64,000 nucleotides of DNA from Engelhardtia mirabilis. Its GTDB lineage: Bacteria; Planctomycetota; UBA1135; GCA-002686595. The notes under the pieces were generated by a model. It worked only from the letters and a program-made list of their open reading frames with translations, was not told the DNA's origin and made no database searches. Of the stretch, positions 45,868 through 54,158 are shown piece after piece; position 1 is the first letter of the stretch, and every line of letters starts with the position of its first letter. The stretch is from positions 1,550,001 to 1,614,000 of the forward strand of contig CP036296.1 of NCBI GenBank assembly GCA_007751255.1. The letters are read 5' to 3'. The position numbers and the translations under genes are program-made.

Positions 45868-47310
45868 ATGTCGGCAGATCACAGGATGACCGCGGCGGGA
45901 CTCGGGGAGCGGCGCGAAGAAGAGGGGGTCGCAGCTTCGACTCGTTCCACGAGCCAACGCCGGCCGTGGGCGCTGCTGGTCCTGGCCTGGTCGCTTCTCC
46001 CCGCTTGCGGTTCGCAGGCATCGGATCCCCAACCGCGCCAGGTCGACCTGGCTCTGACCGACGTCGCGTTGGTCGACCTCGACGCGGGAGTGGTGTTCCC
46101 CAGCCGGACCGTCCTGGTCGACGCGGGACGCATTGTGGTCGTCGGTCCGGCCGGCGAAGTCGCGGCGTTCGCGGCGTCGACGACGATTGCGGGCGAGGGC
46201 GCCTACCTCCTGCCGGGTCTGTGGGACATGCACGTCCACGACAGCGACGACGCGGTCGTGCTCGCCGCTCACCTGGCCGCGGGGGTCACCGGCGTGCGCG
46301 ACCTGGGTGGCCCCGGGTCCGCGACGGTCGTGGCCCGCGACAAGGTGGCGGCGGGGCAGTGGCGCGGGCCCCGCATCGTCGCCGCCGGTCCCCACCTGGA
46401 CGGGCGTCCGGACGTGATGGGCGACGGATCACGGATTCAGATCAACGACGAAGCCCAGGCGCGGTTGGCGGTCGCCGATCTGGCGCGCATGGGCGTGGAC
46501 CTGATCAAGGTCCACGACGTGATGACGCCCGAGGTCCACCGCGCGGTGGCGGCGGCCGCGGCGGAGTTCGGGCTGCCGGTCGATGGCCACGCGCCGCGCG
46601 GCGTGCCGATCGCCCAGGTGACCGAGTTTCAACGCACGATCGAGCACGCCACGACCCTCGGCGAGCAGGCACTTGGCCGCGACGCCCTCGAATCGGCCGC
46701 GACCTTCGAGCGCGATCTCGAGGCTTACCTGGCTGCGGACGGGCGCGGCGCCGCGTTGATCGCGGCGCTCGTGGCGAGCGGGACGGCCTATTGCTCGACG
46801 CTCGTCGCCGGTGAGGGGCTGGCCCGGGCATCCGCTCCCAATACAACGGTGTGGGACGACCCGCGATTGGCGGCGGCCCCTGAGGGCACCGCCGCTCGCT
46901 GGCGCGAATGGTTGCCGGTAGAGCTGCTGCCGGCGAACTTCCACGCCGAGCGCGTCGCCGTCGAACGCGCCGCTCGGCGGATCGTGGGCGCCATGCACGA
47001 GCGCGGGGTGCTGCTCCTGGCCGGGACCGACGCCGGTGCGCCCCACGTCTATTGGGGCTCGGCCTTGCACGAAGAACTGGACCTCTTGGTCGAGGCGGGT
47101 CTCGAGCCCGTCGAGGCCCTGCGCTGCGCGACGGTCAACCCCGCGCGCGTGTTGGGGCTCGAGGACGAGTCGGGCGCGATCGCGCCCGGTTACCGGGCCG
47201 ACCTGCTGTTGGTGGAGGGCAATCCACTGGACGACCTCGACGCGCTCCAACACATCCGAGCGGTCATCGCGCGCGGTGCGGTGGTCGTGGACCGGACGGA
47301 GCCACGTTGA
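45868..47310 (+). CDS. Amidohydrolase-family metal hydrolase, probable lipoprotein
   Basis: The 480-residue protein of the amidohydrolase superfamily (imidazolonepropionase/prolidase-like) has metal-binding HVH (His122, His124), the lysine of LIKVHD (Lys214, possibly carbamylated), His241 (DGHAPRG), His260 (IEHATT) and Asp388 (AGTDAG). The C-terminal DLLLVEGNPLDD is typical. A hydrophobic stretch with LPAC resembles a lipobox but sits after about 35 polar residues, so the start may be internal. It should hydrolyse an amide, cyclic amide or peptide bond; the substrate is unknown. The stop overlaps a possible TTG of the next gene by TTGA. Confidence 0.88.
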   Translation: MSADHRMTAAGLGERREEEGVAASTRSTSQRRPWALLVLAWSLLPACGSQASDPQPRQVDLALTDVALVDLDAGVVFPSRTVLVDAGRIVVVGPAGEVAAFAASTTIAGEGAYLLPGLWDMHVHDSDDAVVLAAHLAAGVTGVRDLGGPGSATVVARDKVAAGQWRGPRIVAAGPHLDGRPDVMGDGSRIQINDEAQARLAVADLARMGVDLIKVHDVMTPEVHRAVAAAAAEFGLPVDGHAPRGVPIAQVTEFQRTIEHATTLGEQALGRDALESAATFERDLEAYLAADGRGAALIAALVASGTAYCSTLVAGEGLARASAPNTTVWDDPRLAAAPEGTAARWREWLPVELLPANFHAERVAVERAARRIVGAMHERGVLLLAGTDAGAPHVYWGSALHEELDLLVEAGLEPVEALRCATVNPARVLGLEDESGAIAPGYRADLLLVEGNPLDDLDALQHIRAVIARGAVVVDRTEPR

Positions 47311-47330
47311 GCCTATTGAGCGTTCGCGGT

Positions 47331-48122
47331 GTGACGTTGAGCTGGGCGGGCGTCGGGCCGTCGCCCCGCTGGGGGCATCCGGCGCTGGCCTTGCTCTTGC
47401 TGCTCGCGGCGACCCTGACCACCGGCTGCCGCACGATCCTGCGCGCGACCCCGCCCGAGGAGCGCGCCACCCTGACCCTGACCTTCGACGACGGGCCCAG
47501 CCCCAGCGTCACCGATCGGATCCTCGACGTGCTCGCCCGGCACGGGGTGAAGGCCTACTTCTGCCTGATCGGCGAGAACGTGCGCGCCAGCGCCGAGCAC
47601 GAAGAACTCACCCGCCGCATCGAACGCGAGGGCCACGTGATCGTCAACCACGGCGACACCGCGACCTGGGCCACGCGTCGCTTCACCGCCGCGGGGGTCG
47701 CCGCCGAGATCGCCGCCTGCGACGCGACCCTGGCGCGGGTGCTCGGGCACGAGCGGCCGACCCGGTGGTACCGACCGGGCGGCGGTTGGATCTGGGCCTG
47801 GCAGTTGGGAGCGGTGGCCCGCGCGGGCAAGACGATCCTGCCCCTGGACCGCTACGACTGGGACGCGCTCTACAGTCCGATCACCGCCGATCGCTTGCAG
47901 AGCGAGCTGCTGGCAGGCATCGAGACGCGAGGTTTGGGCTGGATCGTGATCCACGACGGGATGAATGGCCAGGCGGAGCTGGCGCGGCGGATGGCCGAAT
48001 CGCCGCGCTACGACCGCTCCTTCGTGCCCGAGCTGGTGGATGCTCTGATCACGGGGGCGCGCGAGGCCGGGCTCGAGGTCCGCTCGGCGGTGGCTGCGCC
48101 GCCGACGCGCGAGCAGTGGTGA
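47331..48122 (+). CDS. Polysaccharide deacetylase-like (NodB) lipoprotein with altered motif 2
   Basis: About 263 residues with lipobox TTGC (Cys33). The NodB fold is shown by motif 1 TFDDGP (51-56; Asp53/Asp54) and motif 5 IVIHDG (His208). Motif 2, normally HxxxH with two zinc ligands, reads VNHGDTATW: His107 is kept but the second ligand position (111) is Ala. Motif 3 is RPGGGW instead of the usual RPPYG. The protein may still bind metal differently or be a non-catalytic relative. Start is uncertain: GTG 47331 gives a good lipoprotein signal, while TTG 47307 would overlap the amidohydrolase stop. Confidence 0.82.
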   Translation: MTLSWAGVGPSPRWGHPALALLLLLAATLTTGCRTILRATPPEERATLTLTFDDGPSPSVTDRILDVLARHGVKAYFCLIGENVRASAEHEELTRRIEREGHVIVNHGDTATWATRRFTAAGVAAEIAACDATLARVLGHERPTRWYRPGGGWIWAWQLGAVARAGKTILPLDRYDWDALYSPITADRLQSELLAGIETRGLGWIVIHDGMNGQAELARRMAESPRYDRSFVPELVDALITGAREAGLEVRSAVAAPPTREQW

Positions 48123-48169
48123 GCGCGGCTGCGCGTCTCCGCGCGCCGAGCAGGACCTGTGGCCGGTGG

Positions 48170-48175
48170 TAGTAT
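48170..48175 (+). promoter_or_regulatory. Possible -10 box TAGTAT
   Basis: TAGTAT lies 19 nt before the ATG at 48195, with a GGAG ribosome-binding site between. This gives a short normal leader. Confidence 0.35.
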
Positions 48176-48194
48176 TGGTGGCGGAGATACCACT

Positions 48195-48977
48195 ATGCAT
48201 TTCAAGTCCACCGTCCTCGCCCTGTCCCTGACCGCCACCGCCGCCACCGCCCAGGTCACCGTCGACGTCGGACCCGATCCGGCGCCGACGGGCGCCACGG
48301 TCTACGCTTCGGTGACCAACGACACTGAGCTGATCATGTCCATCGGCGGCTGTCCCTGGCGCATCGTCGACGGCGATGGGCTGGTGGTCTTCGACGCCGA
48401 CTGCCTGATCACCGAGTTCCTGATCGGACCGATCGGGACCATCGACTACGGCTGGGATCAGCGCAACCAAGCTGGCGTTCAGGTGCCCGCCGGGAGCTAC
48501 CACTTCCAGGTCATGACCGCGGTCGGGATCATCGACACGCCGTTCACCGTCGGCGGCGTCGACGCGAATCTCTTCGTGCAGGGCACCGCGGCGCTCGGCA
48601 CCGACATGATCGGCTTCGGCGGACGCGAGATCGCCCTGGCCTCGCCGGCGGACCCGGGCGCCTTCTACCAAGTCTTGCTCGCGGGCTCGCTCGGCGGGGG
48701 AGTCGACCTGTGCGGACTCACGATGCCCCTGGCCATCGACGGATTGTTCACCGCCACCCTGGGCGGCGCGACGATTCCCGGCGCGTTCGGCCAGCTCGAC
48801 GGGACGGGGCAGAGCCTCGAACCCAAGCTGCCGATCCCCGACGCACCCGGCCTCGTTGGCATCGACCTCTACCTGTCGATGTTGGTGCTCGACCCCCTGG
48901 CGTCCTGCCCGGTGGTGCGCAGCTCGCCGGCGTTCAAGACCACGATCGTCCCCGGACCCCAGCCCTTCGGCTCCTGA
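48195..48977 (+). CDS. Secreted protein with FlgD-Ig-like and C-terminal beta module
   Basis: The 260-residue protein has a signal peptide (MHFKSTVLALSLTATAATAQ). Residues of about 75-110 contain IDYGWDQRNQAGVQVPAGSYHFQV, the strand-turn-strand signature of FlgD-type Ig domains (W.G....G..VP.G.Y). The last 130 residues resemble in layout the C-terminal beta module of other exported proteins of this window. No enzyme residues were seen. The start is secure: promoter-like TAGTAT, GGAG and signal peptide are in order. Function is unknown, probably envelope or extracellular. Confidence 0.82.
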   Translation: MHFKSTVLALSLTATAATAQVTVDVGPDPAPTGATVYASVTNDTELIMSIGGCPWRIVDGDGLVVFDADCLITEFLIGPIGTIDYGWDQRNQAGVQVPAGSYHFQVMTAVGIIDTPFTVGGVDANLFVQGTAALGTDMIGFGGREIALASPADPGAFYQVLLAGSLGGGVDLCGLTMPLAIDGLFTATLGGATIPGAFGQLDGTGQSLEPKLPIPDAPGLVGIDLYLSMLVLDPLASCPVVRSSPAFKTTIVPGPQPFGS

Positions 48978-48982
48978 GCCGA
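48967..48982. terminator. Small inverted repeat over the stop codon
   Basis: TCGGCTC-CT-GAGCCGA spans the end of the secreted-protein gene and the gap before the convergent 87-codon gene. The effective hairpin is about 5 bp with a 6-nt loop. Confidence 0.3.
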
Positions 48983-48989
48983 GGGCGCG

Positions 48990-49253
48990 TCAGCGATCGC
49001 CGATGTGGCGGATCGTGCCGCCCGACGAATTCTTCGTAGCCGGGCTGACACCGCCCACGGTGCCCGATCCGCCGCCCACGGAGCGGCCGCCGTCTGTGAT
49101 CTCGATCTCGCCGGCCTCGACCATCTTCACCAGCGGCGGGTACTCCGCGGCCTTGGGGGTGATCTGCCCGGACTTGCCCGGGACGAGGAAGAGCTTCTTC
49201 CCGCCCGGCAGGGGGATCTTCAGGGGGCGCTTGGTCTTGTTGACGATCTCCAT
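48990..49253 (-). CDS. Small 87-residue protein of unknown function
   Basis: A short gene embedded among longer false open frames. The protein starts MEIVNKTKRPLKIPLPGGKK and continues with a compact Lys/Pro/Gly-rich part (about 1-55). A flexible Gly/Ser-rich tail (GGGSGTVGGVSPATKNSSGG) follows. The mixed hydrophobic/charged pattern with few Arg is unlike the shadow frames of this GC-rich DNA, and the N-terminal half looks like a conserved small domain. No Shine-Dalgarno is visible before ATG 49253. It converges on the preceding secreted-protein gene. I cannot assign a function. Confidence 0.6.
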   Translation of the reverse strand: MEIVNKTKRPLKIPLPGGKKLFLVPGKSGQITPKAAEYPPLVKMVEAGEIEITDGGRSVGGGSGTVGGVSPATKNSSGGTIRHIGDR

Positions 49254-49636
49254 GGCGGTGCGGCTCGTGCTGGTCGGTGGGGGGGGCGAGAAACGTTGTA
49301 ACCGCCCGGCGGCGCGGCGGCGACGAGGGCGTCGCCGATCCGAGGTGCGAGGCGCGAATCGGTCGACATCGCGCGTGGCGGCCGGCCCCCGAACTCGGCG
49401 CGAGGCCCTGATTCCCCGTCGGACCCCATGCGGCCACCCGCGAGGGCTGTCTGTCTCGAGGGCCGGCTGCTCGAGGTTCGGTCGGGCGCCGAGTGCCGCC
49501 TCGACCGCAGCGCCGGCGCCCGGGGCCAAGGGGGTATGCCTGCTGTAAGGGGTGCCTCGGCCGGGGATCCTCGGGCCCATGATCCACGTCAGGACCCGAG
49601 GGGGCTCGTCGACGCGACCCACCGGAGTACCGAACC
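49254..49636. other. 383-bp divergent spacer
   Basis: This region contains a GC-rich hairpin at 49318-49337, a G8 run near 49280 and a TATGCC sequence at 49535-49540 that could be part of a promoter for the rightward cytochrome gene. I see no gene in it. Confidence 0.4.
49318..49337. repeat. Short intergenic hairpin
   Basis: CGGCGACG (49318-49325) pairs with CGTCGCCG (49330-49337) over a 4-nt AGGG loop. Role unknown; it lies about 65 bp upstream of the small 87-codon gene on its template side. Confidence 0.3.
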
Positions 49637-52531
49637 ATGCCCGCGACCGTCTCGAAGTGCATTGCTGAATGGAGTTTGGGACGCGGGGCGGCGAGGCGAC
49701 TCGGCTCCGTCCAGCTCCTGGCCCCTGCGCTTCTGGCGATCCTCTCAGCGGGCTGCGGCGGCTCAGGCTCCCCGACCGGTGCGCCGGCGCCCACAGCTCC
49801 CGCCCCGCCCGAAGCGCCCTTCGTCAGCTTCGAGAGTTCCGCCACCCAGCCGATCGCGGTCTCCGCGGACGGCTTGCGCCTGTTCGTCCTGCAGCCGGTC
49901 GGAGGCACCCTCTCGATCTTCTCCCTGCAGGATCCCTCGCACCCGGTGCTGCGCTCCCAGGTGCGGGTCGGGCTCGAGCCGGTCGCCGTGGCGGAGCGCG
50001 TCCCGGGCGAGGTCTGGGTCGCCAACCAACTCTCCGACAGCGTCAGCGTGGTGGACGTCGACCAAGGGCGGGTGATCGACACCGTGCAGGTCGGCGATCA
50101 GCCCTCCGACGTGGTCTTCGCCGGCGGCCTGGCCTTCGTGACCCTCGCCACCGAGGACCGCGTGGCGGTGCTCGACGGCGCGAGTCGCGCGCTGTCGGCC
50201 ATGATCGACGTGCCGGCGGAAGAGCCCCGCGCCCTGGCCGTGGGCGACAACGGTCAGTCGGTCTGGGTCCTGGTCCGCCGCTCGGGCAACGGCACCACGA
50301 TCCTGCCCGCGAGCCTGGCGCCGGAGCAGCCCCTGCCCGACGACCCGAACCTGCCCCACCCGCCGCACACCGGTGCCATCGTCCGCGCCGACGATCCGGC
50401 CTGGCAGGACGCCTTCTCCTACTCCCTCCCGGACCGGGACCTGTTCCGCATCGACGTGGCCGGCCTGACGATCGAGCCTGTGGCGACCGCGCTCGGCACG
50501 ACCCTCTTCGACCTGGCCGTCGATCCGCTGGGACCCACGGTCTGGGTCGCGGGCACCGAGGCGCGCAACACGATCGCCTTCGAGCAGCAACTGCGCGCCC
50601 GCGCGATAGAGCACCGCATCGTCGCGGTCGACTCCGCCAGCGGCGACGTGAAGGCCACCGTCGACCTGAACCAGGGCGTCGAAGTCGACCTGCTGCCGGA
50701 TCCCGCGTCGCTCGCCGTCGCCCTGGCCGAGCCGACCGGCCTGGCCTACGAACCGGCGACGCGCCGACTGTGGCTCGCGGCCCAGGGCACCGACCGCGTC
50801 GCGTCGATCGACGTGGACAGCGGTGCGATCTCGGCGCGCGTCGAGCTGGGCTCCCCCGGCGACACCACCGTGGATCGCCGCGGACCGCGCGCCCTGGCGC
50901 TGCATCCGGGCGGGAACTGGCTGTACGTCTACAACGGTCTGTCCGACACCTTCTCGGTCGTCGACGTCCAGTCCGCGACCGTGGCCCTCGAGCAGCCGGT
51001 GTCGTCCCGGGACCCGATGCCGGCGGCAACTCGTGCGGGACGCAAGTTCCTGTTCGACGCGCGCCTGTCGGGCAACGGCACCATGAGCTGCGCCTCGTGC
51101 CACGTGGACGCCGAGACGGACGGTCTGGCCTGGAACCTCGGCGATCCTGCCGGGGAGCTGTTCGAGGTGCCGATCGAGCTGCAGCAAGGCGCCATCCCCG
51201 GCGTGGCGCCGCCTGTCTTCCCGCCCCTGCACCCGATGAAGGGGCCCCTGGTGACCCAGTCCCTGCGCGGGTTGATCGAGCCCCTGCACTGGCGCGGGGA
51301 CAAGCCCGCCTTCGAGGACTTCAACGGGGCCTTCGACTCGCTGCTCGGCGGGCACGAGCTGGCCGATGGGGACATGGCCCTGTTCGCCGATTGGGCGCGT
51401 TCCGTGCGCCACGCGCCCAATCCCCACCAGCAGCTCGACCGCTCCCTGCCGACCACGCCGCCGGACGCCAACGCGGCTACCGGATCCGAAATCTTCCACG
51501 ACACCTCGGTCGACGGTTCGTCGTGCATCGACTGCCACGCCCTGCCGGAGGGCAGCACCGGGTTCATCTCGCTCCTGGCCATGTCGTCGCCCCAGCCCAT
51601 GCGGGTGCCGCCGCTGTTCGACTACTACCGCAAGGACGGCTTCGACCCCGATGCAACGGGTCCGCTGGCGTCGGGCTTCGGTCGCTTCAGCGACGGTCGC
51701 GTTGGTGACCTGGTCGAGCTCGCGGGCGTGCAGGACCTGTTCGCGGCGGACGTCGGCGGCTCACCCCACGTCGACGCTTTCCTGCGGCAGCTCGACACCG
51801 GCACGGCGCCGGCCACCGGGCGGGAGGTGGAGCTGGACCTCCTGTCGGCCACCGAGCCCGAGGCCGTCGCCCTGCGCGCGCTCTTGATCGAGCGCGCGGG
51901 CCTGGGTGAGATCGCCCTGGTCGCGCACGGACGCATCGAGGGCGCGCCGCGCACGCTGCTCTATGACGCCGAGGCGCAGCTCTGGAGCCTCGACACCGAA
52001 CTCGACGAGCCGCTCACCACCGCGCAACTCGAGGGCCTCGCCGCCGCCGACGGGGCGGACCTGGTCTGGACCGCGGTTGCGCCGCAGCTCGGCCCCGTCT
52101 GCTCGGTGGACGCCGACTTCGACGGACAGCTCGACGGCGACGTCGCAGCCGTTCTGGTCGGCACACCGACACCAGCGGCTTGCCACGTCCGACCGCGCCT
52201 TTCGGCCAGCACCCTGCCCCGGGTCGGCCAGAAGCTCTTCTCGGTCGTCGTTGACGGCGTCGCGCCGTCTTCCGTCGGGAGCCTGTTGGTGAGCTCGACC
52301 CTGGGCAGCACCCCGGTGGGGGAGCTGCAACTGTTGGTGGGTCTCGACACGCCGCCCCTGGAGCTGGTGCTGCTGGCGGACGCCCTGGGGGCGGTCAGCG
52401 TCGCCTTCCCGATCCCCGACGACCCCGCCTGGGTCGGCGCCGTGATGGTCTTCCAGGCCGTTTGGTCCGCGCCCGCCTGCAGCGGCGGGATGGCGGCGTC
52501 GGCGGCCTTGGTGGCGACGGTCGCTCCCTGA
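49637..52531 (+). CDS. Dihaem cytochrome c (MauG/CCP-like) fused to a YVTN propeller, lipoprotein
   Basis: The 964-residue protein has lipobox SAGC (Cys40). Residues of about 60-460 form a YVTN/lactonase-type propeller (VAEVWVANQLSDSVSVVDV-like blades). Two c-type haem sites follow, CASCH (485-489) and CIDCH (630-634), in a region resembling dihaem cytochrome c peroxidase/MauG proteins (RAGRKFLFDARLSGNGTMSC, LRGLIEPLHWRGDKPAFEDF). The C-terminus (about 830-964) has the beta-module layout seen in other exported proteins here. It probably works in periplasmic electron transfer or oxidation. GGAG precedes ATG 49637. Haem lyase genes must lie elsewhere. Confidence 0.88.
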   Translation: MPATVSKCIAEWSLGRGAARRLGSVQLLAPALLAILSAGCGGSGSPTGAPAPTAPAPPEAPFVSFESSATQPIAVSADGLRLFVLQPVGGTLSIFSLQDPSHPVLRSQVRVGLEPVAVAERVPGEVWVANQLSDSVSVVDVDQGRVIDTVQVGDQPSDVVFAGGLAFVTLATEDRVAVLDGASRALSAMIDVPAEEPRALAVGDNGQSVWVLVRRSGNGTTILPASLAPEQPLPDDPNLPHPPHTGAIVRADDPAWQDAFSYSLPDRDLFRIDVAGLTIEPVATALGTTLFDLAVDPLGPTVWVAGTEARNTIAFEQQLRARAIEHRIVAVDSASGDVKATVDLNQGVEVDLLPDPASLAVALAEPTGLAYEPATRRLWLAAQGTDRVASIDVDSGAISARVELGSPGDTTVDRRGPRALALHPGGNWLYVYNGLSDTFSVVDVQSATVALEQPVSSRDPMPAATRAGRKFLFDARLSGNGTMSCASCHVDAETDGLAWNLGDPAGELFEVPIELQQGAIPGVAPPVFPPLHPMKGPLVTQSLRGLIEPLHWRGDKPAFEDFNGAFDSLLGGHELADGDMALFADWARSVRHAPNPHQQLDRSLPTTPPDANAATGSEIFHDTSVDGSSCIDCHALPEGSTGFISLLAMSSPQPMRVPPLFDYYRKDGFDPDATGPLASGFGRFSDGRVGDLVELAGVQDLFAADVGGSPHVDAFLRQLDTGTAPATGREVELDLLSATEPEAVALRALLIERAGLGEIALVAHGRIEGAPRTLLYDAEAQLWSLDTELDEPLTTAQLEGLAAADGADLVWTAVAPQLGPVCSVDADFDGQLDGDVAAVLVGTPTPAACHVRPRLSASTLPRVGQKLFSVVVDGVAPSSVGSLLVSSTLGSTPVGELQLLVGLDTPPLELVLLADALGAVSVAFPIPDDPAWVGAVMVFQAVWSAPACSGGMAASAALVATVAP

Positions 52532-52550
52532 GCTACGCCAACTACGCAGA

Positions 52551-53879
52551 TCAGAAGAGGACCCGATGCGCGTCGGACAGGCCGATCCCGCAAGGCGCAC
52601 GAGGGTCGAAAGCCGCCATCTGCACCGTCATCGACTGGCCGAGCAGCTCGGGTAGGACCGTGAAGGAGAGCCCCACGCCGCTCCCGGACAACAGGAACAG
52701 TGGGCTCGGCGCCGGCCCCAGCCCTCCGATCAGCTCGGTGAAGGTCCCCAGGTCGACCCAGATGGGCGTGTCGGTCCCGCACAGCCCGATCGGTGTCGGT
52801 GCGCCGAAGGAGGCAAAGGCCAGGAAACCTTCGCCGTCGCTCGGGTTGGTGGGGGAGTAGGCGCCCTCGGCGATGCCCGAGCAACTCGCGAACTGCGAGC
52901 ACGGCAGGGAGAGGTCCATCGAACGAAACCGCATCTGCACCGTCTGCCCGACCGAGGCCAGGTGGTTGCCGGTCGGATCGGTGACACCATCGACATCCAG
53001 GGCCAACTCGAAGTCCGAGCCGTTGCCAGGATAGTCGGAGAGGGTGCCGTGCAGCACGCCGGCGAGCTTGGCTTCGGAATCGAGGTCGCCGTAGGCAATG
53101 CGGAGTGCGTCGATACGCGCGTTGTTGGCTACGTCGAGCCGCACGGTCGAGACCTGCAGCGTCGAGAAGAACGCGGGGATGTCCAGCGACGTCAGCGAGG
53201 CATCCGGCGGACCGAGTCCGCTGATCCCGGAGGTCAAGTCGGTCGGGTTGATCCATGCATCCACGGAGGGCTCCGCGTCCAGAACCATGCGCGCGATCAC
53301 CAGGTACAGCGGGCCGCCGTGGAGGGGGCCGGTGGCTTGGAATCCCGCACAGTCGGCTCCACCGTTGCAGACCCGCGCTGAGACCACGCCAGACGCCGGC
53401 GCAAGCATGACCTCGTAGCCGCGCGACGAATTGCAGGGGTCGTAGTTGCTGCGGTCGCGCAGGGAGATCAATGCCGAGTTGGAGGAGCCCGCAGTGCTTC
53501 GCATCAGGAACGAGAGCCAGATCTCGCCGCCGACCCACTCGGGCAGGCGCCGCACGTTGTAGCCATTGAAGTGGATCACACGCCCGAAGCCACGATTCGA
53601 GTAGTCGAGGTAGCCCGGGGTCGCGCCCATCTGCTCGGAGGCGACGTTCTCGATCTTCTCCGTCTTGTTCGCGAAGTTGCGGTGCCAGGTGCAGGGGAAT
53701 CCGCGGCCCGTGCTGTGTAGCCACAGCTCGAAGCTCGTCTCGCCGGGGTGCACGTCGGTGCGGAAGTCGTCGGTCAGAAGTGTCGGCGCGAGCGCGGTCG
53801 GCCCGACGGACGACTGGGGCGCGGAGTTGGCGGCGACGGCGAGCGTCAGGGCCGCAGCGAGAACGAGCGTGGCTCTCAT
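52551..53879 (-). CDS. Secreted lectin-like (LamG-type) protein
   Basis: The 442-residue protein has a signal peptide (MRATLVLAAALTLAVAANSA). Residues of about 30-290 show a jelly-roll-like strand pattern with FELWLHSTGRGFPCTWHRNF, GGEIWLSFLMRST and LYLVIARMVLDAEPSVDAWI. This is reminiscent of concanavalin/LamG domains and fits a choice-of-anchor type protein. The C-terminal 130 residues resemble in layout the beta module shared with other exported proteins of this window. GGAG lies 8 nt before the ATG at 53879. The stop is 19 bp from the convergent cytochrome gene. Likely a glycan- or surface-binding protein. Confidence 0.78.
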   Translation of the reverse strand: MRATLVLAAALTLAVAANSAPQSSVGPTALAPTLLTDDFRTDVHPGETSFELWLHSTGRGFPCTWHRNFANKTEKIENVASEQMGATPGYLDYSNRGFGRVIHFNGYNVRRLPEWVGGEIWLSFLMRSTAGSSNSALISLRDRSNYDPCNSSRGYEVMLAPASGVVSARVCNGGADCAGFQATGPLHGGPLYLVIARMVLDAEPSVDAWINPTDLTSGISGLGPPDASLTSLDIPAFFSTLQVSTVRLDVANNARIDALRIAYGDLDSEAKLAGVLHGTLSDYPGNGSDFELALDVDGVTDPTGNHLASVGQTVQMRFRSMDLSLPCSQFASCSGIAEGAYSPTNPSDGEGFLAFASFGAPTPIGLCGTDTPIWVDLGTFTELIGGLGPAPSPLFLLSGSGVGLSFTVLPELLGQSMTVQMAAFDPRAPCGIGLSDAHRVLF

Positions 53880-54095
53880 GGGGGGGGCTCCGTGGTGTGG
53901 GTTCAAGGGGTCTAACGGCGATTTGGCCGGGACCGCATGGGATTCGTCGGGTGGCTCGCCCCTGTCAGCCGAGCGACGGAGGGCTCTGGGCCGTGCCCCG
54001 TGGACGAGAAACCGCCGCGAGGGGAGCTGTGGTCCCATATGCAACGAGCGACCTCCCAATCCACCGGAGGAAGAAACACGCGGCGGGGCCAGGGG

Positions 54096-54101
54096 TATAG
54101 T
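54096..54101 (+). promoter_or_regulatory. Possible -10 box TATAGT
   Basis: TATAGT in GGGGTATAGTGG is a good -10-like hexamer. It would give a leader of about 50 nt to the GTG at 54159, which carries AGGAGA. Confidence 0.4.
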
Positions 54102-54158
54102 GGCCGGACGCCTTTCGCCGAGCCCCTCGGGGTCGTCGCCCATTCAGGAGAACGACAC

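Noticed and set aside
48934-50082. 382-codon open frame on the minus strand
   Set aside because: It crosses the divergent spacer and the start of the cytochrome gene; the in-frame match to the real 87-codon gene is in another frame.
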